DNA of 59,433 nt from Rhodobacterales bacterium. Its GTDB lineage: Bacteria; Pseudomonadota; Alphaproteobacteria; Rhodobacterales; Rhodobacteraceae. Position numbers and translations under genes: made by a program. The stretch is from positions 1 to 59,433 of the forward strand of contig JANYFE010000107.1 in the NCBI GenBank assembly GCA_025362795.1, in the 5' to 3' direction. This document shows, in pieces, positions 25,611 through 35,634 of the stretch. The notes beneath the pieces were generated by a model. That model was given only the letters and a program-made list of their open reading frames with translations, had not been told where the DNA came from and searched no databases. Numbering within the stretch: position 1 is the first letter of the stretch; each line of letters starts with the position of its first letter.

Positions 25611-26486
25611 ATGATCAGAGGGTCCATTCCCGCATTGGTAACGCCGTTCAAAAACGGCGCAGTGGATCTGGTGGCGTTGAAAAAACAGATCGAATGGCAG
25701 ATTGCCGAAGGCTCTACCGGCCTGGTGCCGGTGGGCACGACCGGCGAAAGCCCAACGCTTAGCCATGAAGAGCATCGGCTGGTGGTGGCAGAGGTGGTCA
25801 AAATCGCTGCCGGCCGGGTGCCGGTGATTGCCGGGGCCGGGTCGAACAATACGGCCGAAGGTATCAGCCTGATCCAGCACGCCGAAAAGGTCGGGGCCAC
25901 GGCGGCGCTGATCGTTACCCCCTACTACAACAAACCGACCCAAGCCGGGATGGTTGCGCATTTCACGGCCTTGCATGACTGCTGCAACCTGCCGATCATC
26001 ATCTACAACATCCCGGGCCGGTCTATCGTCGATATGACGCCCGAGACGATGGGCAAGCTGGCCGAATTGCCGCGGATCATCGGAGTCAAGGATGCGACCG
26101 GCAAAATCGAGCGGGTCTCGATGCAGCGCATCACCTGCGGTGCCGATTTCATCCAGCTGTCGGGCGAGGATGCCACGGCGCTGGGCTTTAACGCGCATGG
26201 CGGGGTGGGCTGCATTTCGGTGACGGCCAACGTCGCGCCGCGCCTGTGTGCCGAATTGCAGTCTGCGACCTTGGCGGGCGATTACGCCAAGGCTCTGACC
26301 CTTCAGGACAAACTGATGCCCCTGCACGAGGCGATTTTTATCGAGCCGGGGTTGGCCGGGGCGAAATACGGGTTGTCGCTGCTGGGCATGTGCAGCGAAG
26401 AGGTCCGCCTGCCGCTGGTCACGCTGACCGATGGCACCAAGATGCGCATCAAGGCCGCCATGCAGCACGCGGGCATTCTGTCTTAG
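25611..26486 (+). CDS. dapA: 4-hydroxy-tetrahydrodipicolinate synthase
   Basis: DapA condenses pyruvate with aspartate semialdehyde, the first step committed to lysine and diaminopimelate. The 291-residue protein shows Thr44 (GTTGESPTL), Tyr132 (IYNIPGR) and the Schiff-base Lys160 (IGVKDATGK), the full catalytic set. AGAGGAGA precedes the ATG. No lysine riboswitch structure is visible in the 155 bases shared with the divergent transglycosylase gene. A hairpin follows ten bases after the stop. Confidence 0.97.
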   Translation: MIRGSIPALVTPFKNGAVDLVALKKQIEWQIAEGSTGLVPVGTTGESPTLSHEEHRLVVAEVVKIAAGRVPVIAGAGSNNTAEGISLIQHAEKVGATAALIVTPYYNKPTQAGMVAHFTALHDCCNLPIIIYNIPGRSIVDMTPETMGKLAELPRIIGVKDATGKIERVSMQRITCGADFIQLSGEDATALGFNAHGGVGCISVTANVAPRLCAELQSATLAGDYAKALTLQDKLMPLHEAIFIEPGLAGAKYGLSLLGMCSEEVRLPLVTLTDGTKMRIKAAMQHAGILS

Positions 26487-26495
26487 ACCGAAAGC

Positions 26496-26519
26496 AAGGT
26501 GCGTCCTGCGACGCACCTT
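26496..26519. terminator. Hairpin downstream of dapA, between convergent genes
   Basis: AAGGTGCGTC-CTGC-GACGCACCTT is a perfect 10-bp stem with a 4-base loop lying ten bases after the dapA stop and eleven bases before the stop of the convergent RTX gene. It probably ends transcription from both sides. There is no long T-tract. A near copy occurs at 13101-13122. Confidence 0.7.
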
Positions 26520-26529
26520 ACCCACCGGT

Positions 26530-27027
26530 TCAGAAAATGAAGTCGGTCGCGACAAGTGTGGTGTGATTGGCCAGCGTGATCGTAAATTCCGCCGTACCAT
26601 CGCCATTCATATCGCCAGACAGGACACCCGTCGCGGCATTATAGCTGACCTGCGCACCGGCACCTGGCACATAATGTGCGCCGACGAAATGAGCGCCCGC
26701 CATGAACGCATGCAGGTCCAGTTTGTCCTGACCAGAGCGGAAATCGGTGATCACATCGCTGCTATCCGGACGCCCGGCCTCTGCCGCGGTGTTGTAGATG
26801 AACGTATCGTTGCCATTGCCACCGGTCAGCCAGTCCTGTCCGTTGCCGCCGGTCAGCTGATCCTTGCCGCTGTAGCCAAACAGCCGGTCACTGCCGTCGC
26901 CACCGTACATGAAGTCGGTGCCCTTCAGACCATAGAACGTGTCGGCAATCTCGGTTCCGATGAAGGTGTTGGCATGGTCGGTGCCATCCACCGGAGTTTG
27001 TGCGGCGTGATGTCTGCCGGTTTTCAT
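26530..27027 (-). CDS. Small RTX calcium-binding secreted protein
   Basis: This 165-residue protein consists largely of RTX nonapeptide repeats: GTEIADTFYGLKGTD, MYGGDGSDRLFGYSGKD, LTGGNGQDWLTGGNGNDTF. Each turn binds Ca2+ and folds outside the cell. The C-terminal half looks like the serralysin C-terminal region (DVITDFRSGQDKLDL), which usually carries the type I secretion signal; it ends with the hydrophobic tail ATDFIF. No Sec signal is present, consistent with type I export. No catalytic domain is attached. The ATG at 27027 is preceded by GAGGGG. The transporter genes are not in this window. Confidence 0.8.
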   Translation of the reverse strand: MKTGRHHAAQTPVDGTDHANTFIGTEIADTFYGLKGTDFMYGGDGSDRLFGYSGKDQLTGGNGQDWLTGGNGNDTFIYNTAAEAGRPDSSDVITDFRSGQDKLDLHAFMAGAHFVGAHYVPGAGAQVSYNAATGVLSGDMNGDGTAEFTITLANHTTLVATDFIF

Positions 27028-27423
27028 AAAATACCCCTCGCTGTTGGTTTGCGGACCCCTTGGCCCGTGCCCAGGCGCTTCTCGCCCTTGCATTGGAAAT
27101 TAGGCCACGCCTCCCCGCCTCGGGCAAGGCGCGTTTCGGTAATTGCGGCGAATAAATGGCAAAGCTGTGGAAACAATGTGTTTCGTAACTTTGGCCAATG
27201 AGGGAATTGCTGCGCCATTGTTCCAAAACTGACAAATCGGTAACTCTGGGTTGCGCGATGCAATAATTCTAAATCCGAGGGTGATTTTAACCTTTGGGCG
27301 GCGACTCAAGGCTTCGCCCGATTTTTGCTGCAAGGGCGCCCGAACAAACCCGGCACCGGAGAACCAGCCCTTGCACCTGTCGCGCCAGCTTGCCATCAGC
27401 ATCACACCGAACGAGGGACGATC
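27028..27423. other. Intergenic region between the RTX and EamA genes
   Basis: This 396-base stretch separates divergent genes and is noticeably AT-richer in its middle (about 27125-27300) than the flanking coding DNA. It presumably holds both promoters. I see no tRNA, hairpin with T-run or credible small gene. Open frames through it on either strand lack a ribosome-binding site and family character. Confidence 0.5.
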
Positions 27424-28299
27424 ATGGCATCCGACAATCTGCGCGGCTCGATCTGGATGGTTGCTGCGATGGCTGGTTTTGCGGTGGAGGATGCGTTCCT
27501 GAAATCCGCCTCTAAAGCCATACCAGTGGGCGAGGCGATGGCGCTGATGGGTCTGGCCGGTATGCTGGTCTTTGCCGCACTGGCCCGGCGAGCCCGCGAG
27601 CCGGTGTTTCCCGCGACACTCCTTTCGGGCACAATGGCCGTGCGGTCCGGGTTCGAGGTGGTCGGGCGGTTGTTCTACGCGCTGGCCATCGCCCTGACGC
27701 CGATCTCGGTTGCCTCTGCAATCTTGCAGGCAACACCGCTGGTGGTTGTGTTGGGGGCGGCGTTGGTGTTCGGCGAAAAGGTCGGCTGGCAAAGGTGGCT
27801 GGTGATTGCGGTGGGTTTTGTGGGCGTTCTGGTGATCTTGCGGCCCGGTCTGGCAGGATTTGATGCGCTGTCGCTGCTGGCCGTTGTTGGGTTGATCGGC
27901 TTTGCCGGGCGCGATTTGGCCACGCGGGCCGCGCCGCCCGCCCTGTCGAATGCGCAGCTGGGCGTCGCGGGCTTTGCCATGCTGGGCCTGTCGGGCGTGA
28001 TCATTCTGGCTGTGACCAGCGGCATCGTGGTGCCGGCTGGCATGGTTCTGGTCAAGGTCGCCGGCGCCGCGGTCTTTGGCATTCTGGGTTATGCGGCGCT
28101 TACCACTGCCATGCGGACCGGCGAGGTTTCCGCCGTCACCCCGTTTCGCTATTCTCGGCTGTTATTCGCAATGGGGTTGGGTGTGCTGGCCTTTGGCGAG
28201 CGGCCCGGTACGGCCACGCTGGCGGGTTCTGCCATAATTGTGGCCTGCGGGTTGTTCATTCTGGCCCAGCAGCGACGAATCGGGCCCGCCTCTCCCTGA
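27424..28299 (+). CDS. EamA-family (DMT superfamily) transporter
   Basis: This 291-residue inner-membrane protein has about ten hydrophobic helices arranged as two repeated EamA halves. Family marks are LTPISVASAILQATPLVVVLGAALVFGEKVG in the first half and YSRLLFAMGLGVLAFGERPG in the second. DMT members export metabolites such as amino acids or nucleotide precursors, but the substrate cannot be deduced. The ATG at 27424 follows GAGGGACG. It is read divergently from the RTX gene and is a different lineage from the two EamA proteins at 55463-57450. Confidence 0.85.
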   Translation: MASDNLRGSIWMVAAMAGFAVEDAFLKSASKAIPVGEAMALMGLAGMLVFAALARRAREPVFPATLLSGTMAVRSGFEVVGRLFYALAIALTPISVASAILQATPLVVVLGAALVFGEKVGWQRWLVIAVGFVGVLVILRPGLAGFDALSLLAVVGLIGFAGRDLATRAAPPALSNAQLGVAGFAMLGLSGVIILAVTSGIVVPAGMVLVKVAGAAVFGILGYAALTTAMRTGEVSAVTPFRYSRLLFAMGLGVLAFGERPGTATLAGSAIIVACGLFILAQQRRIGPASP

Positions 28300-28406
28300 A
28301 CTCGGGCGGGATTGTTGCTTAATAAAACGCTAATCTGCACATGGTCTGGCGATTTCCGTCGGGTTTGGCGAGTCTTTGTTGACTGTGGCGAAACAATGCC
28401 GTGATC

Positions 28407-28424
28407 TTGTCGCAAGCGCGACAA
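28407..28424. repeat. Short inverted repeat upstream of the Hint gene
   Basis: TTGTCGC-AAGC-GCGACAA is a perfect 7-bp stem with a 4-base loop, about 80 bases before the Hint-protein ATG. It lies 108 bases beyond the EamA stop, so it could be an operator or a weak terminator. No further support is visible. Confidence 0.35.
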
Positions 28425-28502
28425 AAGAATGGCGAAATTCAGGTGCTGATTGGGCACATGGCCAGCGCGGCCGCCATACAGATTAACACGGAGGATAAGC
28501 CC

Positions 28503-29108
28503 ATGTTTATGAATGACTTTACCAACTTTTCCACGGAAATCGCCTTGGTTGCGCCACGTATAACCGCCGTTATTCCCGCGCCTGTCATCACCGGAATTGT
28601 GGCGGGGACGCTGGTGGAAACCGCCCTTGGCTGGCGCGACGTGGCCAACTTGTGGATTGGCGACCGGGTGCAGACGCTGGATGGCGGACTGGCCCGCATC
28701 CACGGGCTGGACCGCCGCATATTGCAGCCCGCCGCCGAAACTGCGCTGATCCATGTGCCGGGCGGCTGCCATGATGCGTGCAGCGACTTGTGGCTGGTGC
28801 CAGGCCAGCACTTGCTGATCGACACGCTGGAGGATGCCGGCATCGGTGCCCCCTTTGCGCTGGTGCCGGCGCTGGCGCTTACTGTTGACGGTTTTGTGCG
28901 GCACCAGTTCCCGAACAGGCCGGTCGAAGTCATCACGCCGCTCTTTGCCGATGAAGAAGTGGTCTTTGCCAATTCCGGTGTGCTGATCCATTGCCCTGGC
29001 GTGATGGACGGTGCCGGGCGCTATCCTGAAAACAGTTTCTTTCCCCGGCTGGACACACAGGCCGCCCGCGCCTTTCTGAAAAGCCGCGCGGCGCGACTTG
29101 TGGTGTGA
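28503..29108 (+). CDS. Stand-alone Hint-domain protein
   Basis: This 201-residue protein matches the Hint (hedgehog/intein) domain family abundant in Rhodobacterales: [29 protein letters not shown] at residues 35-65 and the second block [12 protein letters not shown]. In these families the Hint part is normally fused to RTX repeats and may self-process. Here it stands alone, and the usual nucleophilic Cys just before the G-T-L/I motif is absent (sequence ITGIVAGT), so autoprocessing by that residue is not expected. The ATG at 28503 is preceded by GGAGGATA. A stand-alone RTX protein lies 1.5 kb away. Confidence 0.75.
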   Translation: MFMNDFTNFSTEIALVAPRITAVIPAPVITGIVAGTLVETALGWRDVANLWIGDRVQTLDGGLARIHGLDRRILQPAAETALIHVPGGCHDACSDLWLVPGQHLLIDTLEDAGIGAPFALVPALALTVDGFVRHQFPNRPVEVITPLFADEEVVFANSGVLIHCPGVMDGAGRYPENSFFPRLDTQAARAFLKSRAARLVV

Positions 29109-29206
29109 TGGTCAGACGCCAAGGCCCGGCCTTGCGGACTTGGCGCCTGCCCCTTCCCTCTGCACGACTGGACTTTGACCATACGCTCCCCTATCTCGGG
29201 CGGATC

Positions 29207-29686
29207 ATGGTAGAAAAATCCGACCCCAATTCCAAACTGATCGCCGAGAACCGTCGGGCGAGGTTCGATTATTTCATCGAATCCGATCTGGAAGCCGGCA
29301 TCATGCTACTGGGGTCAGAGGTCAAATCGCTGCGGCTGGGTGGCAGCAACATCGCGGAAAGCTATGCCTCGGTCGAGGGCGGCGAGCTGTGGCTGATCAA
29401 CTCTTACGTTGCCCCGTATCTGCAGGCAAAACTGTTCCCGCATGACGAACGCCGCCGCCGCAAGCTGCTGGTGAACAAGAAAGAGTTGTCGCGCCTGTGG
29501 AATGCAGTTGGGCGCGAAGGTATGACGCTGGTGCCGATCAAGTTGTATTTCAACGAAAAAGGCACGGTCAAGCTGAAGCTGGGCGTCGCCAAGGGAAAAA
29601 AGCAGGGCGACAAACGCGAAACCAGCGCCAAGCGCGATTGGGATATTCAGAGGGCCCGCATCATGAAACATGGCGCCCGCGAGTAG
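29207..29686 (+). CDS. smpB: SsrA-binding protein SmpB
   Basis: SmpB binds tmRNA and fits it into the A site of stalled ribosomes for trans-translation. The 159-residue protein has [36 protein letters not shown], and [16 protein letters not shown], and ends with the basic tail [20 protein letters not shown] that mimics the codon-anticodon helix. The ATG at 29207 gives the standard start; the frame from 29105 adds 34 non-family residues. No ssrA gene is seen in the window. Confidence 0.95.
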   Translation: MVEKSDPNSKLIAENRRARFDYFIESDLEAGIMLLGSEVKSLRLGGSNIAESYASVEGGELWLINSYVAPYLQAKLFPHDERRRRKLLVNKKELSRLWNAVGREGMTLVPIKLYFNEKGTVKLKLGVAKGKKQGDKRETSAKRDWDIQRARIMKHGARE

Positions 29687-29800
29687 CCCGACCCCCAACA
29701 ACAATGCCACACCTGTCAGTTTTCTGTGCCAAGCGGGTAAAAAAATAGCACTTTTCCCACTATCCAAAGCGGTTTTTCATGCTCCTATGACCTGACTGAA

Positions 29801-29821
29801 GCCCGAAACTGAATTTCGGGC
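29801..29821. repeat. Inverted repeat between smpB and the glycine-rich gene
   Basis: GCCCGAAA-CTGAA-TTTCGGGC is a perfect 8-bp stem with a 5-base loop, placed 24 bases before the next ATG. It would fold in the leader of that mRNA and could hinder or regulate ribosome access, or act as the smpB terminator; there is no T-tract right after it. Confidence 0.5.
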
Positions 29822-29844
29822 GCGAGAGTGGGAAGGGTACGATT

Positions 29845-30141
29845 ATGATGCCACTTATCATCCAGTTGGTCTGCGGACTGATTGGCGGCAATGCGGCGGG
29901 TGCGGTTCTGAAAAACCAAAGCCTGGGTACGCTTGGCAATTCGATCGCGGGTGTTCTGGGTGGAGGCCTTGGCGGGCAGATTATCGCCATGCTCGGCGGG
30001 GCAAGTGCTGCCGGTGCGACAGCGGCCGGGTCAGGCATGGACATCGGTTCGATCATTTCCTCGGTCGCCTCAGGCGGTGTTGGCGGTGGCGCGCTGATGG
30101 CGATCATCGGCGTAGTCAAAGGCATGATGGCCAAATCCTAA
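29845..30141 (+). CDS. Small glycine-rich hydrophobic protein
   Basis: This 98-residue protein is almost wholly Gly, Ala and hydrophobic residues: LIIQLVCGLIGGNAAGAVLK, GNSIAGVLGGGLGGQIIAML, then GGVGGGALMAIIGVVKGMM. It looks like two or three membrane-spanning glycine-zipper segments, similar to small proteins of unknown function seen in Rhodobacterales. A conserved-looking polar pair (LKNQSLG) lies between the first segments. A weak ribosome-binding sequence (GGGAAGGG) precedes the ATG. The function is unknown; envelope location is inferred from hydrophobicity. Confidence 0.7.
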   Translation: MMPLIIQLVCGLIGGNAAGAVLKNQSLGTLGNSIAGVLGGGLGGQIIAMLGGASAAGATAAGSGMDIGSIISSVASGGVGGGALMAIIGVVKGMMAKS

Positions 30142-30234
30142 TCAACCAGATCGGGCGCGGCAGCGGGTGCCGCGCTCACTTGCTTCGACGGGTCGCTTGG
30201 GGGTAGGTCAGACCTGACCTTTCAGGAGCCGACG

Positions 30235-31089
30235 ATGGCCTTTCAGGATGACCCCAAGACGCTGGTTTCCACGCAGTGGCTGGCGCAGCATCTGAAAGAC
30301 CCCGATCTGCGGGTGTTGGATGCCTCGTGGTATCTGCCCGGTGCGGGGCGGGATGCAAAGGCAGAATTTGCGTCAGGCCACATCCCCGGCACCCGGTTCT
30401 TCGATATAGACACGATTGCTGACACCAGTTCAAACCTGCCACACATGGCACCGACACCCGAGATGTTCGTGGCGCGGCTCAGGGCTATGGGGGTGGGCGA
30501 TGGCCATCAGGTTGTGGTCTATGACGGCTCCGGCGTGTTTTCGGCGGCCCGCGTCTGGTGGACGTTCCGGCTGATGGGCAAGACCGACGTGGCCGTGCTG
30601 GATGGCGGTTATCCCAAATGGCGGACCGAGGGGCGCTTGGTCGAGAACCAGCCCCTTCCGCCCCGGGACCGCCATTTGACGGTGTCGCGGCAGGCCCATC
30701 TGGTGAAAAACGTGACGCAGGTTGCCCATGCCGCCAAGCTGGCCCGGGCGCAAATCATTGACGCCCGGTCTGCCGCGCGGTTCAAGGGTGATGCACCCGA
30801 ACCGCGCGCCGGGCTGCGGTCAGGGCACATTCCGGGGTCAAAAAACGTGCCCTTCACCAGCCTTTTGAATAGCGACGGTACAATGAAACCCGTGGCGGAA
30901 CTCGCTGCCGTCTTTGCGGCGGCCGGCGTGGATTTGACCAGGCCCGCGATCACCACCTGTGGCTCCGGCGTGACGGCCGCGATTGTCAGTCTGGCGCTGG
31001 AACGGCTTGGCCACCGCGATCATGCGCTTTATGACGGGTCATGGGCCGAATGGGGCATGTATGACGATCTGGCCGTGGAACGAGGATAA
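30235..31089 (+). CDS. sseA: Two-domain sulfurtransferase (3-mercaptopyruvate sulfurtransferase type)
   Basis: This 284-residue protein has two rhodanese domains. The first is inactive (VVVYDGSGVFSAARVWWTF, no Cys in the loop) and the second holds the active-site loop Cys242-Gly-Ser-Gly-Val-Thr-Ala. The CGSGVTA loop, rather than CRxGxT, marks mercaptopyruvate sulfurtransferases, which move sulfur from 3-mercaptopyruvate to thiols or cyanide. AGGAG precedes the ATG. The aminotransferase gene follows after seven bases, so the two are probably one operon; such an aminotransferase could make 3-mercaptopyruvate from cysteine. Confidence 0.9.
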   Translation: MAFQDDPKTLVSTQWLAQHLKDPDLRVLDASWYLPGAGRDAKAEFASGHIPGTRFFDIDTIADTSSNLPHMAPTPEMFVARLRAMGVGDGHQVVVYDGSGVFSAARVWWTFRLMGKTDVAVLDGGYPKWRTEGRLVENQPLPPRDRHLTVSRQAHLVKNVTQVAHAAKLARAQIIDARSAARFKGDAPEPRAGLRSGHIPGSKNVPFTSLLNSDGTMKPVAELAAVFAAAGVDLTRPAITTCGSGVTAAIVSLALERLGHRDHALYDGSWAEWGMYDDLAVERG

Positions 31090-31096
31090 CTGGACG

Positions 31097-32275
31097 ATGC
31101 TTGAATCCCTAAAGCCGCAACCGCAGGACAAGATCCTGCAACTGATCTCGTTGTACCGCGATGACCCGCGTCCCGCAAAGATCGACCTGGGGGTCGGTGT
31201 CTACAAGGATGCCACCGGCCTGACCCCGGTGATGCGGGCGGTCAAGGCGGCCGAGAAAAAGCTGTGGGAGGTCGAGACGACCAAGACTTACACCGGTCTG
31301 GCGGGCGAGCTCGCGTATAACGCCGCCATGTTGACGATGATCCTCGGGCAGGGCCATGCCGACCGCGCCGCCTCGGTTGCCACGCCCGGCGGTACCGGCG
31401 CAATCCGGCAGGCCCTGGAACTGATCAAGCTGTCGGCACCCGATGCAACCGTCTGGATCAGCAATCCGACCTGGCCGAACCACCCTTCGATCATCAAATA
31501 CCTTGGCATGAAGATGGCCGAGTACCGCTATTTTGACGCCGCCAGCCGGGGCGTTGATTTTGCGGGATTGTTGGAGGACTTGGGGCGCGTCAAGCCGGGT
31601 GATGTCGTGTTGCTGCATGGCTGCTGCCACAACCCGACCGGTGCCAATCTGGATTTGGCGCAGTGGGCGCAGGTTGTGGAGGTGCTGCTGGCGCGGCGGG
31701 CGGTTCCGTTTGTCGACCTCGCCTATCAAGGCTTTGGTGATGGGCTGGATGCCGATGCGACCGCGACCCGTCTGATTGCGTCACAGTTCCCGGAGGTGTT
31801 GATTGCGGCGTCATGTTCCAAGAACTTCGGCATCTACCGCGAGCGGGCAGGGATATTGATCGCGCTGGGCGATGCCTCGCACAAATCGGTCACGCAGGGC
31901 AACCTGAACTTCCTGAACCGCCAGAACTACAGCTTTCCGCCCGATCATGGCGCCCGGCTGGTTACGATGATTTTGGAGGATGCCGCCCTGACTGCGGAAT
32001 GGAAGGCGGAACTGGAGGAGGTGCGCCAGAACATGCTGGGGCTGCGGCAGGCTTTGGCGGACGAATTGCGCCGCATGACCAATTCGGACCGCTATGATTT
32101 CATCGCCAAACATCGCGGCATGTTCAGCCGGATCGGGTTGTCGGAGGCGCAGGTCATCGAGCTGCGCGACAGGCACGCGATCTACATGGTCGGTGACAGC
32201 CGGATCAACATTGCCGGGCTGAACGCCAAGACTGTGCCAATCCTGGCGGCGGCGATTGCGGCGGTGGGCGGTTGA
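31097..32275 (+). CDS. tyrB: Aromatic/aspartate aminotransferase (class I, PLP)
   Basis: This 392-residue fold-type I aminotransferase belongs to the AspC/TyrB group: SLKPQPQDKILQLISLYRDD, TKTYTGLAGE, HGCCHNPTGANL, and the PLP Lys242 in AASCSKNFGIYRERAG. It also has NLNFLNRQNYSFPPDHGA and the terminal SRINIAGLN with the substrate-binding Arg. It transfers amino groups between aromatic or dicarboxylic amino acids and 2-oxoacids. Whether tyrosine or aspartate is preferred cannot be told. It follows the sulfurtransferase by seven bases. A strong hairpin lies 155 bases downstream. Confidence 0.88.
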   Translation: MLESLKPQPQDKILQLISLYRDDPRPAKIDLGVGVYKDATGLTPVMRAVKAAEKKLWEVETTKTYTGLAGELAYNAAMLTMILGQGHADRAASVATPGGTGAIRQALELIKLSAPDATVWISNPTWPNHPSIIKYLGMKMAEYRYFDAASRGVDFAGLLEDLGRVKPGDVVLLHGCCHNPTGANLDLAQWAQVVEVLLARRAVPFVDLAYQGFGDGLDADATATRLIASQFPEVLIAASCSKNFGIYRERAGILIALGDASHKSVTQGNLNFLNRQNYSFPPDHGARLVTMILEDAALTAEWKAELEEVRQNMLGLRQALADELRRMTNSDRYDFIAKHRGMFSRIGLSEAQVIELRDRHAIYMVGDSRINIAGLNAKTVPILAAAIAAVGG

Positions 32276-32429
32276 CTACCGGACTTCGCAGGCGTCCCAT
32301 TCTGGACGCTTGCAGAAAGTAAATTAAATCAATGGGTTGATTCTTCGATTTTAACCAGCCGTAAAGATGTGTCGTATTTGACCAAGTCCCGCAGAGCCGC
32401 GCCAGCTTCGCTTCGGCCTTTCAACGCGT

Positions 32430-32455
32430 AAGGGCAGAGCCTGCGCTCTGCCCTT
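32430..32455. terminator. Bidirectional terminator between convergent genes
   Basis: AAGGGCAGAGC-CTGC-GCTCTGCCCTT is a perfect 11-bp stem with a 4-base loop. With AAGG and CCTTTT ends it can work on both strands, serving the aminotransferase operon and the convergent polyglycine gene. Confidence 0.85.
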
Positions 32456-32483
32456 TTCAATGTGTCAGGCGGCTGACGCCACC

Positions 32484-32915
32484 TTACGCTTCGGAATCGT
32501 CGTCTTCGTCTCCCGCGGCGTCCTGCTTTGCGGCAGCAGTTTCCGAGAGGGTCATAGTGACGCCCTGACGATGCAGGCTTCCCAGAATTCTGCGAGCGGA
32601 CTTCATATTCTCTTCCATGCGCACTTGACGCACTTCTTTCCAGGCCGCTTTGCGGTCAGCCTGTTCGCCTTCCGGGTTGGCTGCGGACCATTCCTGATGC
32701 CATTGCGCCCGCACGATCATCCGGGCGATCAGCACTTCGCTGTTCTTCGGACCACCGCCGCCACCGCCGCCGCCACCGCCCGCATTCTTCGGACCCGCAT
32801 CAGCGGCGGCTTTGCGGCCACCACCTGCTGCCTTGGCCCCACCACCACCCTTGCCACCCGCCGTGCGGCCGCCCTTGACTTTGGGTTCGGCAATGGCGTC
32901 GGTATCGTCCTGCAT
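32484..32915 (-). CDS. Polyglycine/alanine-rich acidic-tailed hypothetical protein
   Basis: This 143-residue protein is not recognised. Residues 14-56 are low-complexity Gly, Ala and Lys/Arg, ending in a run of ten Gly. Residues 57-120 look folded and helical (EVLIARMIVRAQWHQEWSAA, RKAAWKEVRQVRMEENMKSA). The last ten are acidic (DEDDDSEA). The basic Gly-rich arm might bind nucleic acid, which is only inference. The ribosome-binding sequence AAGGAG precedes the ATG, and a strong terminator follows, both supporting a real gene. The Gly run is encoded by near-perfect GGT/GGC codon repeats and may vary in length. Confidence 0.6.
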   Translation of the reverse strand: MQDDTDAIAEPKVKGGRTAGGKGGGGAKAAGGGRKAAADAGPKNAGGGGGGGGGGPKNSEVLIARMIVRAQWHQEWSAANPEGEQADRKAAWKEVRQVRMEENMKSARRILGSLHRQGVTMTLSETAAAKQDAAGDEDDDSEA

Positions 32916-33123
32916 GATAAAACTCCTTGTTGCGCTGGGGTTGAGGGATATGCTTTTTCACTCGCCTGTCAATGAAACTTGCGGTGCAGGAAGGCCCGAA
33001 AGCGCAAAGTGATGAAATATCCGATCGCCGAAAGGAGCTTGCGCGACAAGACAGGATAATCGGGCGCAGTTGCCGCTTTGCCAAGCCGGTCAATAGGCGG
33101 ACAACTGCGGTTTTCCTGCATGA

Positions 33124-35399
<2,276 letters not shown>

Positions 35400-35634
35400 A
35401 CCCAAACCCCACAGCGCAGAAGGCGGGCAGTGACCGGTATATACCTTGTTTTTTTTGACGCTCCATGTCACCCACGCTCAGTTTTTCTGACTGTCGGCGA
35501 CAAGGTGGAACCAACGCGGTGTCTATGGAAGGCCCAGCCAAGCAACCTGGACCGAAGGAACGGGATGCCACGCCAAGAGGCTGCCTGTCAGATTCCGTTT
35601 CACCAAACACGACACAGGCCTCCGGGGTGACTGA

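Noticed and set aside
26431-27201. 256-codon plus-strand frame across the RTX gene
   Set aside because: It covers the RTX gene in antisense and crosses the dapA terminator; no family features.
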